From Proteus penneri (GTDB lineage Bacteria; Pseudomonadota; Gammaproteobacteria; Enterobacterales; Enterobacteriaceae): 64,000 nucleotides of DNA. Both the position numbers and the translations under genes were made by a program. The notes below the pieces were generated by a model, which saw only the letters and a list, made by a program, of their open reading frames with translations, ran no database searches and was not told the origin of the DNA. The first letter of the stretch is position 1. The number at the start of each line of letters is the position of its first letter. Shown piece by piece: positions 28,560-37,882 of the stretch. The stretch is from contig NZ_PHFJ01000006.1 in the NCBI RefSeq assembly GCF_003144535.1, forward strand, positions 186,001-250,000. Direction: 5' to 3'.

Positions 28560-29501
28560 ATGTCAAAAAGTACCATCCGTATTGCTACCCGCCAAAGTCC
28601 TCTCGCTATGTGGCAGGCGCTTTATGTGAAAGAACAACTGCAACTTACTCATCCAGGTTTAGTCGTCGAATTAGTACCGATGGTCACTAAAGGTGACATC
28701 ATCCTAGATACACCTTTAGCTAAAGTGGGTGGCAAAGGGTTATTCGTAAAAGAATTAGAACTTGCTCTACTTGAATCACGTGCAGATATTGCTGTGCACT
28801 CCATGAAAGATGTTCCTATTGATTTCCCTGAAGGCTTAGGGTTAGTTACTATTTGTGAACGTGAAGATCCTCGTGATGCCTTTGTTTCTAATCATTATAA
28901 TGCGTTAGAAGAACTTCCTGCGGGTAGTATTGTAGGCACATCAAGTTTACGTCGCCAATGTCAATTAAAAGCACAACGCCCTGATCTGATTATTCGTGAT
29001 TTACGAGGTAATGTAGGCACTCGCTTAAGTAAATTAGATAACGGCGATTACGATGCTATTATTCTTGCTGTTGCAGGCTTAAAACGCCTAGGCCTTAATG
29101 AACGTATTCGTACGCCATTATCAGCTGAGCAATCTTTACCCGCGGTTGGACAAGGCGCTGTGGGAATTGAATGTCGCTTAGATGACAATGAAACTCGCCA
29201 GCTATTAGATGCGCTCAATCATTCCCGAACAGCAATTTGTGTTAAAGCAGAGCGTGCAATGAATACGCGCCTTGAAGGCGGTTGCCAGGTTCCAATTGGA
29301 AGCTACGCTATTTGGCAAGATGACAAAATTTGGTTGCGGGCTTTAGTCGGTTCACCTGATGGTGAAACTATTTTACGAGGTGAACGTTTAGTGACGCCTG
29401 AAAACGCTGAAACCGCGGGCATCTCATTAGCTGAAGAGCTTTTAGATAAAGGTGCAAGAGCTATTTTAACGGCAGTGTATCAAGGTAGCACACCTGCATG
29501 A
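28560..29501 (+). CDS. hemC: Porphobilinogen deaminase (hydroxymethylbilane synthase)
   Basis: Joins four porphobilinogens into hydroxymethylbilane in the cytoplasm. The dipyrromethane cofactor is attached through Cys242 in [12 protein letters not shown]. Other signatures are IATRQSPLA, the catalytic Asp in HSMKDVP, and [10 protein letters not shown]. The 313 residues equal E. coli HemC. The last codons overlap hemD by four bases (ATGA), so the pair is translationally coupled; hemX and hemY follow in the same operon. Confidence 0.97.
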   Translation: MSKSTIRIATRQSPLAMWQALYVKEQLQLTHPGLVVELVPMVTKGDIILDTPLAKVGGKGLFVKELELALLESRADIAVHSMKDVPIDFPEGLGLVTICEREDPRDAFVSNHYNALEELPAGSIVGTSSLRRQCQLKAQRPDLIIRDLRGNVGTRLSKLDNGDYDAIILAVAGLKRLGLNERIRTPLSAEQSLPAVGQGAVGIECRLDDNETRQLLDALNHSRTAICVKAERAMNTRLEGGCQVPIGSYAIWQDDKIWLRALVGSPDGETILRGERLVTPENAETAGISLAEELLDKGARAILTAVYQGSTPA

Positions 29502-30235
29502 GTATTTTAGTTACTCGCCCCAACCCAGCAGGAAAAGCATTAACCCAGCGTTTAATTGATGCGGGTAAAACAGCTTTTCAAGCACCTTTAATCGAGATCA
29601 CCGCAGGTCGTGAACTCCCTTTATTAGATGCTAAACTAAAAGGATTAAAGGCGGGTGATTGTGTATTTTTACTTTCCAAAAATGCGGTGTCATACGCAAA
29701 CTGGCAGCTAAATCAATTACAACAATCATGGCCAGATACGCTATCCTATTATGGAATAGGTAAAAGCACAGCGAAAGATTTCCAACATTTAAGTAGTCTT
29801 CCAATTTGCTACCCTGAGCAAGGAGAAACCAGTGAGGATCTTCTTAACCTTTCTGCGCTTAATCAGGTGAAAAACAGGCGAATATTACTGCTTAGAGGTA
29901 ACGGTGGTCGTGACTTACTCGCAAAAACATTGAGTCAACGAGGCGCAATTGTTGATGAATGCGAATGTTACCAACGCCTATTTATTAATTATTCCCCTGA
30001 AGAATTTGCGCTTCAATGGGAAAAAGCACAGGTTGATACGCTTGTTGTCACTAGCGGTGAAATGTTACAACAACTGTTTGATCTAGTCGCTGAATCTAAA
30101 AAAGCATGGCTGTTAAACTGCCATTTAATTGTGGTCAGTGAACGATTAGCAACAATAGCAAAAACATTAGGGTGGGAAACTATCACCGTTGCTGAAAGTG
30201 CCAATAATGATGCTTTATTTCATGCATTAATATAG
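29498..30235 (+). CDS. hemD: Uroporphyrinogen-III synthase
   Basis: Cyclises hydroxymethylbilane with inversion of ring D to give uroporphyrinogen III. The 245 residues match E. coli (246). This family is poorly conserved; recognition rests on [36 protein letters not shown] and its position overlapping hemC by ATGA. It lies 20 bp upstream of hemX. Confidence 0.94.
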   Translation: MSILVTRPNPAGKALTQRLIDAGKTAFQAPLIEITAGRELPLLDAKLKGLKAGDCVFLLSKNAVSYANWQLNQLQQSWPDTLSYYGIGKSTAKDFQHLSSLPICYPEQGETSEDLLNLSALNQVKNRRILLLRGNGGRDLLAKTLSQRGAIVDECECYQRLFINYSPEEFALQWEKAQVDTLVVTSGEMLQQLFDLVAESKKAWLLNCHLIVVSERLATIAKTLGWETITVAESANNDALFHALI

Positions 30236-30255
30236 AACCTAAATGAGACGCCGAT

Positions 30256-31524
30256 ATGACGGAACAGAAAAATACAAATGATAATGACTTGCCAAAAGAT
30301 GCAGTTAAAGCTGATGAGAATGTCCGCTATCAGGAAGTCAAACCTGTTAATAACAAGCGCTCAGGCCTAATTGGAAGTGCTGTTGCTATTCTTGTTATTT
30401 TGGCAATCGGTGGTGGCCTTTACTATTACACCAATCAACAAGCATCAAAGCTGAGTGTAGAAAATCAATCACTCAAATCTGAGCTTACCCAATTACAACA
30501 GCTCCAAAACACTTATCAACAACGCTTTGACAATATTGATAGCATGTTTAACTCACAAAAACAGACTATTGATAAGTTACAAAATGAGCGCCAAACAACA
30601 GAGCGCCAAATCCAAGATCTACAAACACGCTTTGCCGCTATTTCTAATGCAGATGTCAAAAGTTGGCTATTAGCACAAGCTGATTTTATGGTGAAAATGG
30701 CAGGTCGGAAGTTGTGGAATGATCAAGATGTCGTGACCGCAGTAAGTCTACTAAAAGGTGCTGATAGTAGCTTAGCGGAAATGAATGATCCGAGCTTACT
30801 TGAGATCCGCCGTGCTATTAATGAAGACATCAGCAGTTTAGCTGCTCTCACTAAAATCGATAATGATGGCACCATCTTACAATTAAACCAGTTAGCGAAT
30901 CAGATTGATAATCTCCGCTTAGCGGGTTTGGAGCGTAATGGCTCACCAATGGATAAAAACGACGAAACCATTTCAGGTTCACTTTCTGATTGGAAACAGA
31001 ATCTCAGCAAAAGCTGGAAAAGCTTTATGGATGATTTTATTACTATTCGTCGCCGTGATACCGCAGCCGTTCCTTTATTAGCGCCAAACCAAGATATCTA
31101 TTTACGTGAGAATATTCGTTCACGTTTATTAATTGCTTCCCAAGCTGTTCCTCGCCATCAAACTGAGATCTACCAGCAATCGCTTGAGGCAGTATCCACA
31201 TGGGTTCGTGCTTATTTTGATACCTCTGATCCAAGTACAACCGCATTTTTAGATACGGTATCTGATTTAGAGAAACAACCTATTACGCTTGCAATACCAT
31301 CAGAATTGAAGAGCCCGACCTTGCTAGAAAAACGAGTAGAAAAGCAAATCCGCAATTTACTGGCACAAAATGAGTATGCAGAGCCACAAATTGCTGAAAC
31401 ACAAGCTGTTGAAGCCCAAGATGCCCAAGCTGTAGAAGCTGAACATAACGCATCAGAAAGCGCACAAGATGCCGCAGCTGATAGCACAGCAGTTGATGCA
31501 CCAGTAACACCTCGAGGAGAATAG
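30256..31524 (+). CDS. hemX: HemX, membrane-anchored protein of the hem operon
   Basis: A 422-residue bitopic inner-membrane protein of unknown biochemical role. E. coli HemX was once described as a uroporphyrinogen methyltransferase, but the sequence has no SAM-binding motif. One transmembrane helix (about residues 37-57, SAVAILVILAIGGGLYYY) is followed by a long Gln-rich coiled coil (about 65-125) and a folded domain. The C-terminal 60 residues are an Ala/Glu-rich low-complexity tail. It is 20 bp after hemD and 4 bp before hemY. Confidence 0.9.
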   Translation: MTEQKNTNDNDLPKDAVKADENVRYQEVKPVNNKRSGLIGSAVAILVILAIGGGLYYYTNQQASKLSVENQSLKSELTQLQQLQNTYQQRFDNIDSMFNSQKQTIDKLQNERQTTERQIQDLQTRFAAISNADVKSWLLAQADFMVKMAGRKLWNDQDVVTAVSLLKGADSSLAEMNDPSLLEIRRAINEDISSLAALTKIDNDGTILQLNQLANQIDNLRLAGLERNGSPMDKNDETISGSLSDWKQNLSKSWKSFMDDFITIRRRDTAAVPLLAPNQDIYLRENIRSRLLIASQAVPRHQTEIYQQSLEAVSTWVRAYFDTSDPSTTAFLDTVSDLEKQPITLAIPSELKSPTLLEKRVEKQIRNLLAQNEYAEPQIAETQAVEAQDAQAVEAEHNASESAQDAAADSTAVDAPVTPRGE

Positions 31525-31528
31525 GCTT

Positions 31529-32749
31529 ATGTTAAAAATACTGCTCCTTTTTGTGGTGCTTATTGCGGGTATCATTTTTGGCCCACTATTGGCAGGCCAT
31601 CAAGGTTATGTGCTTATACAAACTGATGATTGGGATATTGAAACCAGTGTAACCAGCTTGGTCATTATGTTTGTTTTGCTACAATTAGCACTACTACTAA
31701 TTGGTTGGAGTTATCGTCGCTTTATTGGTACAGGCTCAAAAGCCTATAGTTGGTTTTCTTTCCGTAAACGTAATCGTGCGCGCAAACAAACCAGTATGGC
31801 ATTAATGAAATTAGCGGAAGGTGATTTTAAAGAAGTTGAAAAACTGATGAGTCGCAACGCAGACTATGCTGAACAGCCAGTTGTAAACTACCTATTAGCA
31901 GCAGAAGCAGCACAACAGCGCGGTGATGAATTCCGAGTTCAGCAACACCTTGAACGCGCAGCTGAGCTTGCCGATACCAATCAACTTCCAGTTGATATTA
32001 CACGGGTGCGTATTTTATTGGCGCAAAATGAAAATCATGCAGCGCGTACTGGCGTTGATGAATTATTAAATCAAGCACCTCGCCATCCTGAGGTTTTACG
32101 TTTAGCTGAAACGGCTTATACCCGAACCGCTGCTTGGCAAGCATTGCTTGATATCATTCCTTCCATGCAAAAAATTGCATTACACACGGATGATGAACTC
32201 GCTCAATTACGCCAAAAAGCCTACATTGGCATTATGGGGCAGAAGATGTCCGAAAATGGCTGTGATGGACTGAAAAATTGGTGGAAAGCGCAGCCTCGTA
32301 AAGTGCATCACGATAATGCATTACGTGTTGTTTTAGCTGAACACCTTATTGAATGCAACGATCCTGATAGCGCTCAAACGATCATCTTAGACGGCATTAA
32401 ACGCCAATATGACGAGCGTTTGATCCTACTATTACCTCGTTTAAAAAATACAGATGCCAGTGTGATTTTGAAAGTACTCAATTCATTAATTAAACAGCAT
32501 GGGCCAACACCATTACTCAATAGCACATTAGGTCAGATAGCAATGCAACAAGGGCAATGGGGTCAAGCTGAAGAGGCTTTTCGTAATGCATTAAAACAAC
32601 GCCCTGATGTTCATGATTTTGCGTGGCTTGCTGATGCATTAGATAAACAGAAAAAATCTGAAGAGTCGGCGAAAGTGCGTAAAGATGCTTTATTAATGAC
32701 ACTGAAAAAAGACTCTGTCATTTTTGAAGAGCCTAAAAAAAGTAAATAA
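31529..32749 (+). CDS. hemY: HemY, TPR-containing inner membrane protein
   Basis: A 406-residue protein with two N-terminal transmembrane helices (about residues 3-25 and 40-62) and a cytoplasmic tetratricopeptide-repeat region. A typical repeat is LGQIAMQQGQWGQAEEAFRN near residue 335. In the gammaproteobacterial type it is not protoporphyrinogen oxidase; its role in late haem synthesis is unresolved. It is last in hemCDXY and followed by a terminator. Confidence 0.92.
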   Translation: MLKILLLFVVLIAGIIFGPLLAGHQGYVLIQTDDWDIETSVTSLVIMFVLLQLALLLIGWSYRRFIGTGSKAYSWFSFRKRNRARKQTSMALMKLAEGDFKEVEKLMSRNADYAEQPVVNYLLAAEAAQQRGDEFRVQQHLERAAELADTNQLPVDITRVRILLAQNENHAARTGVDELLNQAPRHPEVLRLAETAYTRTAAWQALLDIIPSMQKIALHTDDELAQLRQKAYIGIMGQKMSENGCDGLKNWWKAQPRKVHHDNALRVVLAEHLIECNDPDSAQTIILDGIKRQYDERLILLLPRLKNTDASVILKVLNSLIKQHGPTPLLNSTLGQIAMQQGQWGQAEEAFRNALKQRPDVHDFAWLADALDKQKKSEESAKVRKDALLMTLKKDSVIFEEPKKSK

Positions 32750-32796
32750 ACACATTCGATGAGAACGTGATCATAAATCGTTTAATTAACTGATCT

Positions 32797-32824
32797 AAAA
32801 ACCCTCTTTATTGAGGGTTTTTTT
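32797..32824. terminator. Terminator after hemY
   Basis: AAAAACCCTC and GAGGGTTTTT form a stem with a 6-nt loop followed by a T run. It can serve both hemY and the convergent small membrane protein gene. Confidence 0.85.
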
Positions 32825-32831
32825 ATGTGAT

Positions 32832-33149
32832 TTAAAAGCCTCGTTGAAATAACAACACCACTTCTACACATAGAGTCAAAAACACATACACCCAAGCGAT
32901 ACGATAAAAGCGAGTGGGTATTCCCTTCTCATTTTCTTGCTTAAATGCCAAATAATGTTTTTTCGCTTGATAAAACACGACGATATAAATCAGTGCGATC
33001 CCCTGACAAAGAAAAACCACATATTTAGCCCATGATTTGCCACCTATAATGAGCATGATAAGAGGGATCAAAAAAAACAATAATGGGCCAAACTTCTCTA
33101 TAAGAAAGAGTTTTTCTTGTGCAAGATATGCTTTTTGCTTATTTATCAT
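32832..33149 (-). CDS. Small membrane protein of unknown function downstream of glmZ
   Basis: I do not recognise this family. The frame is open from 33305, but that would run through the glmZ terminator and RNA; ATG at 33149 is more credible and gives 105 residues (MINKQKAYLAQEKLFLIEKF). Three hydrophobic segments follow (about residues 21-38, 43-62 and 86-102), with a basic loop between the second and third. A GGGGA lies upstream at somewhat long spacing (about 11 bases). It is convergent with hemY. It is probably an inner-membrane protein restricted to this lineage. Confidence 0.6.
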   Translation of the reverse strand: MINKQKAYLAQEKLFLIEKFGPLLFFLIPLIMLIIGGKSWAKYVVFLCQGIALIYIVVFYQAKKHYLAFKQENEKGIPTRFYRIAWVYVFLTLCVEVVLLFQRGF

Positions 33150-33233
33150 ATTGATGCTATCCCCAATCTCCCCTTGCACTGGATAATAGCGTGTTAATGC
33201 AGTGAATACAAAATGGATGTGTGGTTGGTATAT

Positions 33234-33437
33234 AAAAAAACGCCTGTATAAAACTATACAGGCGCATAAATATACAATCAGGTCTACAGACGGATGGTGC
33301 CTCACTCAACGTTTCGTCCTGTTGATGATGAATGATGTTCATCGTTAACGTGGACGTAGGCACCGAATAATCGGCTCTGCATCATTCCTAGGTTTATGAA
33401 GTCATATGCTGTCATAAGGAGTGGAATGAGCATCTAC
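33234..33437 (-). ncRNA. glmZ: GlmZ small regulatory RNA
   Basis: A trans-acting sRNA of about 204 nt that, in E. coli, base-pairs with the glmS leader with the help of Hfq and activates glucosamine-6-phosphate synthase; RapZ and RNase E inactivate it. The 5' end GTAGATGCTCATTCCA and internal blocks GGAATGATGCAGAGCCG, GGTGC and AACGTTGAGTGAGGCACC match the E. coli RNA as I remember it. The glmS-pairing region includes the AACGTTGAGTGA block. The 3' end is the hairpin CGCCTGTATA/TATACAGGCG followed by seven U. Its location near hemY is also that of E. coli. Confidence 0.92.
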
Positions 33438-33445
33438 AATATACA

Positions 33446-33464
33446 TAAAGCATTTAGCGTGCCA
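33446..33464 (-). promoter_or_regulatory. Sigma-54-type promoter of glmZ
   Basis: On the minus strand TGGCAC-N5-ATGC places GG at -26/-25 and GC at -14/-13 relative to the predicted GTAG start at 33437. The consensus is TGGCAC-N5-TTGC, so one base differs. TATATT nearby could also serve as an overlapping sigma-70 -10, as reported for E. coli glmY and glmZ. Confidence 0.75.
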
Positions 33465-33697
33465 ATTTTTCATTTTTTATTAAAAATATCCCCTATCCCT
33501 AAAAAAGTAAGGTAACTTATTGAATTCTAGTTTTCCTTTCTGACTCTACTCATTTTCAATGATAAATAAACAACGACCTGTACTTCCAACACGCTATTGC
33601 TAAATAGAAAAAGAAAATATAGTGTCTGATATACGTCTCTTTTTCACGACAAGAAAAACACAACCAATATTTAACCCTATAAAATAAATGTATTACA

Positions 33698-33715
33698 TGT
33701 CTCCTATTGGAGACA
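33698..33715. promoter_or_regulatory. GlrR (QseF) site 1 upstream of glmZ
   Basis: TGTC-TCCTATTGGA-GACA matches the TGTC-N10-GACA consensus for the sigma-54 activator GlrR exactly. It lies about 260-280 bp upstream of the glmZ start, a distance normal for an enhancer-like site that needs DNA bending. Confidence 0.7.
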
Positions 33716-33729
33716 CCCAAAGTAGCGAG

Positions 33730-33747
33730 TGTTGGCATTTGCCGACA
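33730..33747. promoter_or_regulatory. GlrR (QseF) site 2 upstream of glmZ
   Basis: TGTT-GGCATTTGCC-GACA differs from the TGTC-N10-GACA consensus at one base and has a strong internal dyad (GGC/GCC). It is spaced 32 bp, about three helical turns, from site 1, so the two sites lie on the same DNA face. Confidence 0.6.
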
Positions 33748-34001
33748 AATAAAATAAAAGACTTATATTTCATATAATTACTATCTATTATTTTATGTAT
33801 TTAATTCATCTTTTTTTGAAGATTAAAATTCAGCAATAAATTAAATTATTAATAACTCTTAAGTGATAAGAACGATATTTCTGTTAAAAGCATCATTTTA
33901 GTTTTCTTATCTGAAACACATAACACGAAATAAAAAACATAAATTGTAGATGTAGATGTAGAAAAAGTATGGCGGGTTTTAAAAAGCTAAATCGTAGATA
34001 C

Positions 34002-34032
34002 GAAAAAGCCTCGATATAATCGAGGCTTTTTC
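34002..34032 (-). terminator. Terminator of the tRNA operon
   Basis: A 14-bp perfect stem GAAAAAGCCTCGAT/ATCGAGGCTTTTTC with a 3-nt loop lies 5 bp beyond tRNA-Pro. Confidence 0.88.
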
Positions 34033-34036
34033 TTAT

Positions 34037-34113
34037 TGGTCGGCGAGAGAGGATTCGAACCTCCGACCCACTGGTCCCAAACCAGTTGCGCTACCAGGCT
34101 GCGCTACTCGCCG
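34037..34113 (-). tRNA. proM: tRNA-Pro (anticodon UGG)
   Basis: 77 nt including an encoded CCA. The acceptor stem CGGCGAG pairs with CTCGCCG, and the anticodon loop TTTGGGA gives UGG. It is last of four tRNAs in the order Arg-His-Leu-Pro, the same as argX-hisR-leuT-proM in E. coli. Confidence 0.96.
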
Positions 34114-34141
34114 TCTGCATCACTGCTCTTATCTTGTTTAT

Positions 34142-34229
34142 TGGTGCGAAGGGGGGGGACTTGAACCCCCACGTCCGTTAGGACACTAACACCTGAAGCT
34201 AGCGCGTCTACCAATTCCGCCACCCTCGC
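34142..34229 (-). tRNA. leuT: tRNA-Leu (anticodon CAG)
   Basis: 88 nt with encoded CCA and the long variable arm typical of leucine tRNAs (class II). The loop TTCAGGT gives anticodon CAG. The T-arm to acceptor junction includes a run of eight C that is normal for this tRNA. Confidence 0.96.
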
Positions 34230-34251
34230 ATAAACAATAACTAAGATAAGA

Positions 34252-34327
34252 TGGGGTGGCTAATGGGACTCGAACCCACGACAACTGGAATCACAATCCA
34301 GGGCTCTACCAACTGAGCTATAGCCAC
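34252..34327 (-). tRNA. hisR: tRNA-His (anticodon GUG)
   Basis: 76 nt starting GTGGCTA and ending TAGCCACCCCA, with encoded CCA. The anticodon loop gives GUG. The extra G-1 needed for histidyl-tRNA synthetase can be supplied by the 5' flank, which is a T here, through atypical RNase P cleavage or as G1 of the stem. Confidence 0.95.
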
Positions 34328-34391
34328 CATAACAGCTATCTTATTACTTCTTACAACAACGTTCTTCACCGTAACTCTTAGCACGCTTTAA

Positions 34392-34468
<77 letters not shown>

Positions 34469-34489
34469 TTCACGCCGTTGCGGGAGAGG

Positions 34490-34518
34490 ATAGTACGGAT
34501 TTACGCTCTGTCTGTCTA
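34490..34518 (-). promoter_or_regulatory. Promoter of the tRNA operon
   Basis: On the minus strand TAGACA-N17-TACTAT, with a C-rich discriminator (CCTCTCCCGC) after the -10. That discriminator type is typical of stable-RNA promoters under stringent control. Confidence 0.7.
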
Positions 34519-34695
34519 GTGCTTTTTGAAAAAAAAAGTTTGTTTGACGATAGTTTGTGCATTTCGTCGATAAATGGAGCGCTTTTACACACTAAACGCT
34601 CCGTCAGTATAATAATTAAACAACCAAGATGCTAGATAAAAGCATGAATAAATTATTTAATCAGCTCCGTCTAACAAAAAAAGACGCTATTACGA

Positions 34696-35433
34696 CTACA
34701 ATTTATTGGAATAATAATACCCGACGAATTTTAGCAGCTTAAATTGGCGCTTAATTCGGCTTGGTTGTGATAACAAACGATATAACCATTCTAAGCCAAG
34801 GTTCTGCCATGCTTTCGGTGCTCTTTTAACATGGCCTGTAAAGACGTCATAAGTTCCGCCAACGCCCATATATAAAGCATCAGGATAAATTTCACGACAC
34901 GCACGAATAAATAGCTCTTGCTTCGGTGATCCCATGGCAATAGTCACTATCTTCGCACCAGAGGCCTTTATACGCTCAAATAACGCCTCTCTATCTTGTG
35001 GTGTGAAGTAACCGTTCTGACTCCCCACAATATTTACGTTCCACTGTGCTTTAAGCTTATTTTCGGTTTGAGAAAGAATTTCAGGTTTACCACCAACAAG
35101 AAAGACTGGCGTTCCCTCTTTACCCGCCCTTTCCATTAATGCTTCCCATAAATCTGCACCTGCAATACGAGAAACATTTGCATCAGGATACTTGCGACGA
35201 ATACCTCGCACGACACTGATACCGTCGGCATAAAGATAATCCGCTTCATTGAGTAGCTCATTGAGTGCAAAGTCTGTTTCTGCTGTGAGAATTTTTTCTG
35301 CATTAATGGCAATCAAAGAGCCGCTTTTTATTTGTGCTCCTTCATAGAGATAATCCAGAAAATGAGCCATATCGCGAAATCCCCAGATATTATGTCCGCG
35401 GATTGAATACTTCGGAATTGAATTGGATCCCAT
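34696..35433 (-). CDS. wecG: WecG, UDP-ManNAcA transferase (lipid II synthesis of ECA)
   Basis: Transfers N-acetyl-mannosaminuronic acid to GlcNAc-PP-undecaprenol, making ECA lipid II at the cytoplasmic face. A GT26 (WecG/TagA/CpsF) protein: [66 protein letters not shown], and [20 protein letters not shown] near the end. ATG at 35433 overlaps the wzyE stop by one base with AAGGA upstream, giving 245 residues (E. coli 246); the longer frame starts inside wzyE. Last gene of the wec operon. Confidence 0.95.
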   Translation of the reverse strand: MGSNSIPKYSIRGHNIWGFRDMAHFLDYLYEGAQIKSGSLIAINAEKILTAETDFALNELLNEADYLYADGISVVRGIRRKYPDANVSRIAGADLWEALMERAGKEGTPVFLVGGKPEILSQTENKLKAQWNVNIVGSQNGYFTPQDREALFERIKASGAKIVTIAMGSPKQELFIRACREIYPDALYMGVGGTYDVFTGHVKRAPKAWQNLGLEWLYRLLSQPSRIKRQFKLLKFVGYYYSNKL

Positions 35434-36800
35434 TACTTTTCCTTTTTCTCTAAACAACGAAGTTCACTTTGTATTTGGCGGGTTACGTAATTACGCACTA
35501 ATCCCGCACTTTCAAATAGCCAATAAAGCAGTTTGGCGGCCACCAAACATAAACCAAAAATTAAACAGAAAAACACAACGCGAGAAACGAAAGAATCAAC
35601 ACCTTCCCGCGCCAAAACAATCATATTAAAAATAGCCCCAAAGCAGAACGCTTGCAAAATAGCCGATTTATAACGATTGCTTTCATTGAGCCCTTGCTGA
35701 TATAGCCAATCAAACCACTTAATAATCAGTCCTACAACAATTGCACCTAATGGGATAAAGGCAATGCCTCCCATTACAACTAATGAGCCAATTAAGGTCG
35801 GTGAAATGGCGAGCCCTGCATGGTAATTAAGTACTTCCCATGTAAAGTAATTTGCCGAGTTCAGCACAACGTCAGGGCGTTCTGGCCATACCCAAGAAGG
35901 AATAAAGACATAGAAATCACGAATGATTGGTGCAAGCCCTTGAAACTCAATCTTGTCATAATTATTCAGTAACAAAGCTAGATTTTCCCAAGGAGAGAAC
36001 GTATCGCGAGTGAGATACAAGAACGTATAGAATGCCTCGGCACCACTGACATCAAGCCCATAACGTTTTAATGCCAGCCAAAACATGCCAACAATACTCA
36101 TCACTCCTGCTGCAACCAGCATCCACAAGGTTATCCAGCCGCGAACAATACCGATAAACAAAAACAGCGCGAAAGCGATGATGATATTAGCGCGGGTTCC
36201 TCCCACGATAATGTAAGTTAAGATCCCAAAACCCACCGTTGCACAAAGGAAGAAAATCCAGCGCTGTTGAGTCGGTTTTAAGAAATAGACCACCAGCATG
36301 GCGGGAATAAAGAAATAGAAAAAGCGCTTAAGCGCCACACCCGATACTTGGCTTGAAAAAATTTGGCTATATGTTTTGAGCTTAAAAAGTAAAAAACCAT
36401 TTTGTAGGAAGAAAATACCCACAGTTACAAAGGCAATTAATGCTAATAAAATCCAAGTGAGGTTGGTTTCTACTCTATTCATCGTAAATAACGGCCTAGA
36501 AGGGCCGTCAACCGATTTTCTCAGTCTTACCTTATAAGTTACATAATAAATGGCATAGAAGCTGGTAGAGGCTAATAGCGCGTATAATAATGAGTCAACG
36601 GGTACAACTGCGACATCAAATTGGAATACCAACATACAAGTTAGTGGAAAGCCAAAATAGAAAGTCAGCAGATAGAGCATTGAGAAAAAAACATTAAAAT
36701 TAAAACGAACTCGACGAAACTCTTGATAAGTCAGTAATAAAATAAAACTTAAAGAGATAAAATAAACAAGTGTTAAGCCACCCAGTTCCGCCAATGTCAT
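35433..36800 (-). CDS. wzyE: WzyE, ECA polymerase
   Basis: A polytopic inner-membrane protein that polymerises ECA trisaccharide repeats on the periplasmic side. The 455 residues (E. coli 450) show about eleven hydrophobic helices and a large periplasmic loop around [12 protein letters not shown] and the [16 protein letters not shown]-like region. The ATG overlaps the wecF stop as ATGA, and its own stop overlaps wecG, so expression is coupled on both sides. Confidence 0.94.
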   Translation of the reverse strand: MTLAELGGLTLVYFISLSFILLLTYQEFRRVRFNFNVFFSMLYLLTFYFGFPLTCMLVFQFDVAVVPVDSLLYALLASTSFYAIYYVTYKVRLRKSVDGPSRPLFTMNRVETNLTWILLALIAFVTVGIFFLQNGFLLFKLKTYSQIFSSQVSGVALKRFFYFFIPAMLVVYFLKPTQQRWIFFLCATVGFGILTYIIVGGTRANIIIAFALFLFIGIVRGWITLWMLVAAGVMSIVGMFWLALKRYGLDVSGAEAFYTFLYLTRDTFSPWENLALLLNNYDKIEFQGLAPIIRDFYVFIPSWVWPERPDVVLNSANYFTWEVLNYHAGLAISPTLIGSLVVMGGIAFIPLGAIVVGLIIKWFDWLYQQGLNESNRYKSAILQAFCFGAIFNMIVLAREGVDSFVSRVVFFCLIFGLCLVAAKLLYWLFESAGLVRNYVTRQIQSELRCLEKKEK

Positions 36801-37882
36801 TGCGGCTCTCCTGTACTCATCTCAATTAACGCTTTCCAACCGTCCGTAAAATTAGGCGCAAAGAAGGCAATATTTTGGCGATCAAGTATCAACAATTGAC
36901 GTTTAGCCTCTTCAATTAGCGCAACATCTAATTTATCACCTGAGAAAAAGACGGGAACATTCTGTTCTGTTAAATCTTGCCAAAACGGGTTTTGACGGCT
37001 AATAACAAAAGGGATCGCAAATTGAATAAGCAGACAAAGGGTGCCAATACCTTGTTGTCGATGAAAAATAAAATAACCTAAATCACATGTTTTCAATAAC
37101 GCTAGATAATCATCAAATACCAATTTATCACGTAATATTTCAACCTGATTATAGGGAAGCAACTGGCTAGCGGCTTGAGCGACTTCATCAATATAAACGT
37201 GATTATTTTCAGGATATCCCATTGGAATAATCACTTTTGCACGTGTTCCATATTGCTCTGCAATTGCCTGTAACGCTTCAATGTGGCGATTCGAGCTATC
37301 CCCTGAATTACCCACAATAATGGTAAGTTGTTTTTCATCAATAGGCGCTTTTTCTGTCACCGTAAGCGCAGGATCCATTCTTGTTGGGAAATAGAGTAAA
37401 TTGGCAGGAATATTAACGTTAAATTGCGCGAAGTAGTTAAGATCACCTCGTGTACCAAATACTCGCCCCACGCGTTTTTGAGCAAGTTTACGAAGAAGAT
37501 AGAAAAGTCTAAATTTTAGCTGTTTAGAATCCTGATACAAATCAGCACCCCAAATATGCCACCAAAATTGATGACGTTTAATTTTACCTGTTAATAATGC
37601 CAACCAAATAGGTGCATTAAACTGGCCTAAAAAAAGGAATCGTTGGTGAGTATCGGCTTTTGCCAATGTGACCACTCTCTGTGCAACCTGCTTTTTATCG
37701 ACTAAACACTCAATATCTAAAGCTGGGTAGCTTTCTTGCAGTGAAGTATTTTTACTGGCAACGATAAAACGAGGTTTATACATTAACCCCGCCTCAGTCA
37801 CGAGGTGGTCGTTAAAAAAACGTAACATTGTGTTGTTATGATGCACAATGTCTGAACCTAGTACGTAAATCAAAGTTGTCAT
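36797..37882 (-). CDS. wecF: WecF, TDP-Fuc4NAc transferase (lipid III synthesis)
   Basis: Adds 4-acetamido-4,6-dideoxygalactose to ECA lipid II to give lipid III. The GT56 family start [20 protein letters not shown] and the block [20 protein letters not shown] are recognisable, as is [17 protein letters not shown] at 37882 overlaps the wzxE stop as ATGA and gives 361 residues (E. coli 359); a frame extension of four codons lies inside wzxE. The ATGA overlap with wzyE follows. Confidence 0.94.
   Translation of the reverse strand: MTTLIYVLGSDIVHHNNTMLRFFNDHLVTEAGLMYKPRFIVASKNTSLQESYPALDIECLVDKKQVAQRVVTLAKADTHQRFLFLGQFNAPIWLALLTGKIKRHQFWWHIWGADLYQDSKQLKFRLFYLLRKLAQKRVGRVFGTRGDLNYFAQFNVNIPANLLYFPTRMDPALTVTEKAPIDEKQLTIIVGNSGDSSNRHIEALQAIAEQYGTRAKVIIPMGYPENNHVYIDEVAQAASQLLPYNQVEILRDKLVFDDYLALLKTCDLGYFIFHRQQGIGTLCLLIQFAIPFVISRQNPFWQDLTEQNVPVFFSGDKLDVALIEEAKRQLLILDRQNIAFFAPNFTDGWKALIEMSTGEPQ

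Noticed and set aside
33556-33738. A 60-codon minus-strand ORF upstream of glmZ.
   Set aside because: It overlaps the GlrR-type sites, and its encoded product has no recognisable features.
34150-34160. A run of eight G as another phase-variable tract.
   Set aside because: It is the normal T-arm to acceptor region of tRNA-Leu(CAG), which is C-rich in E. coli too.
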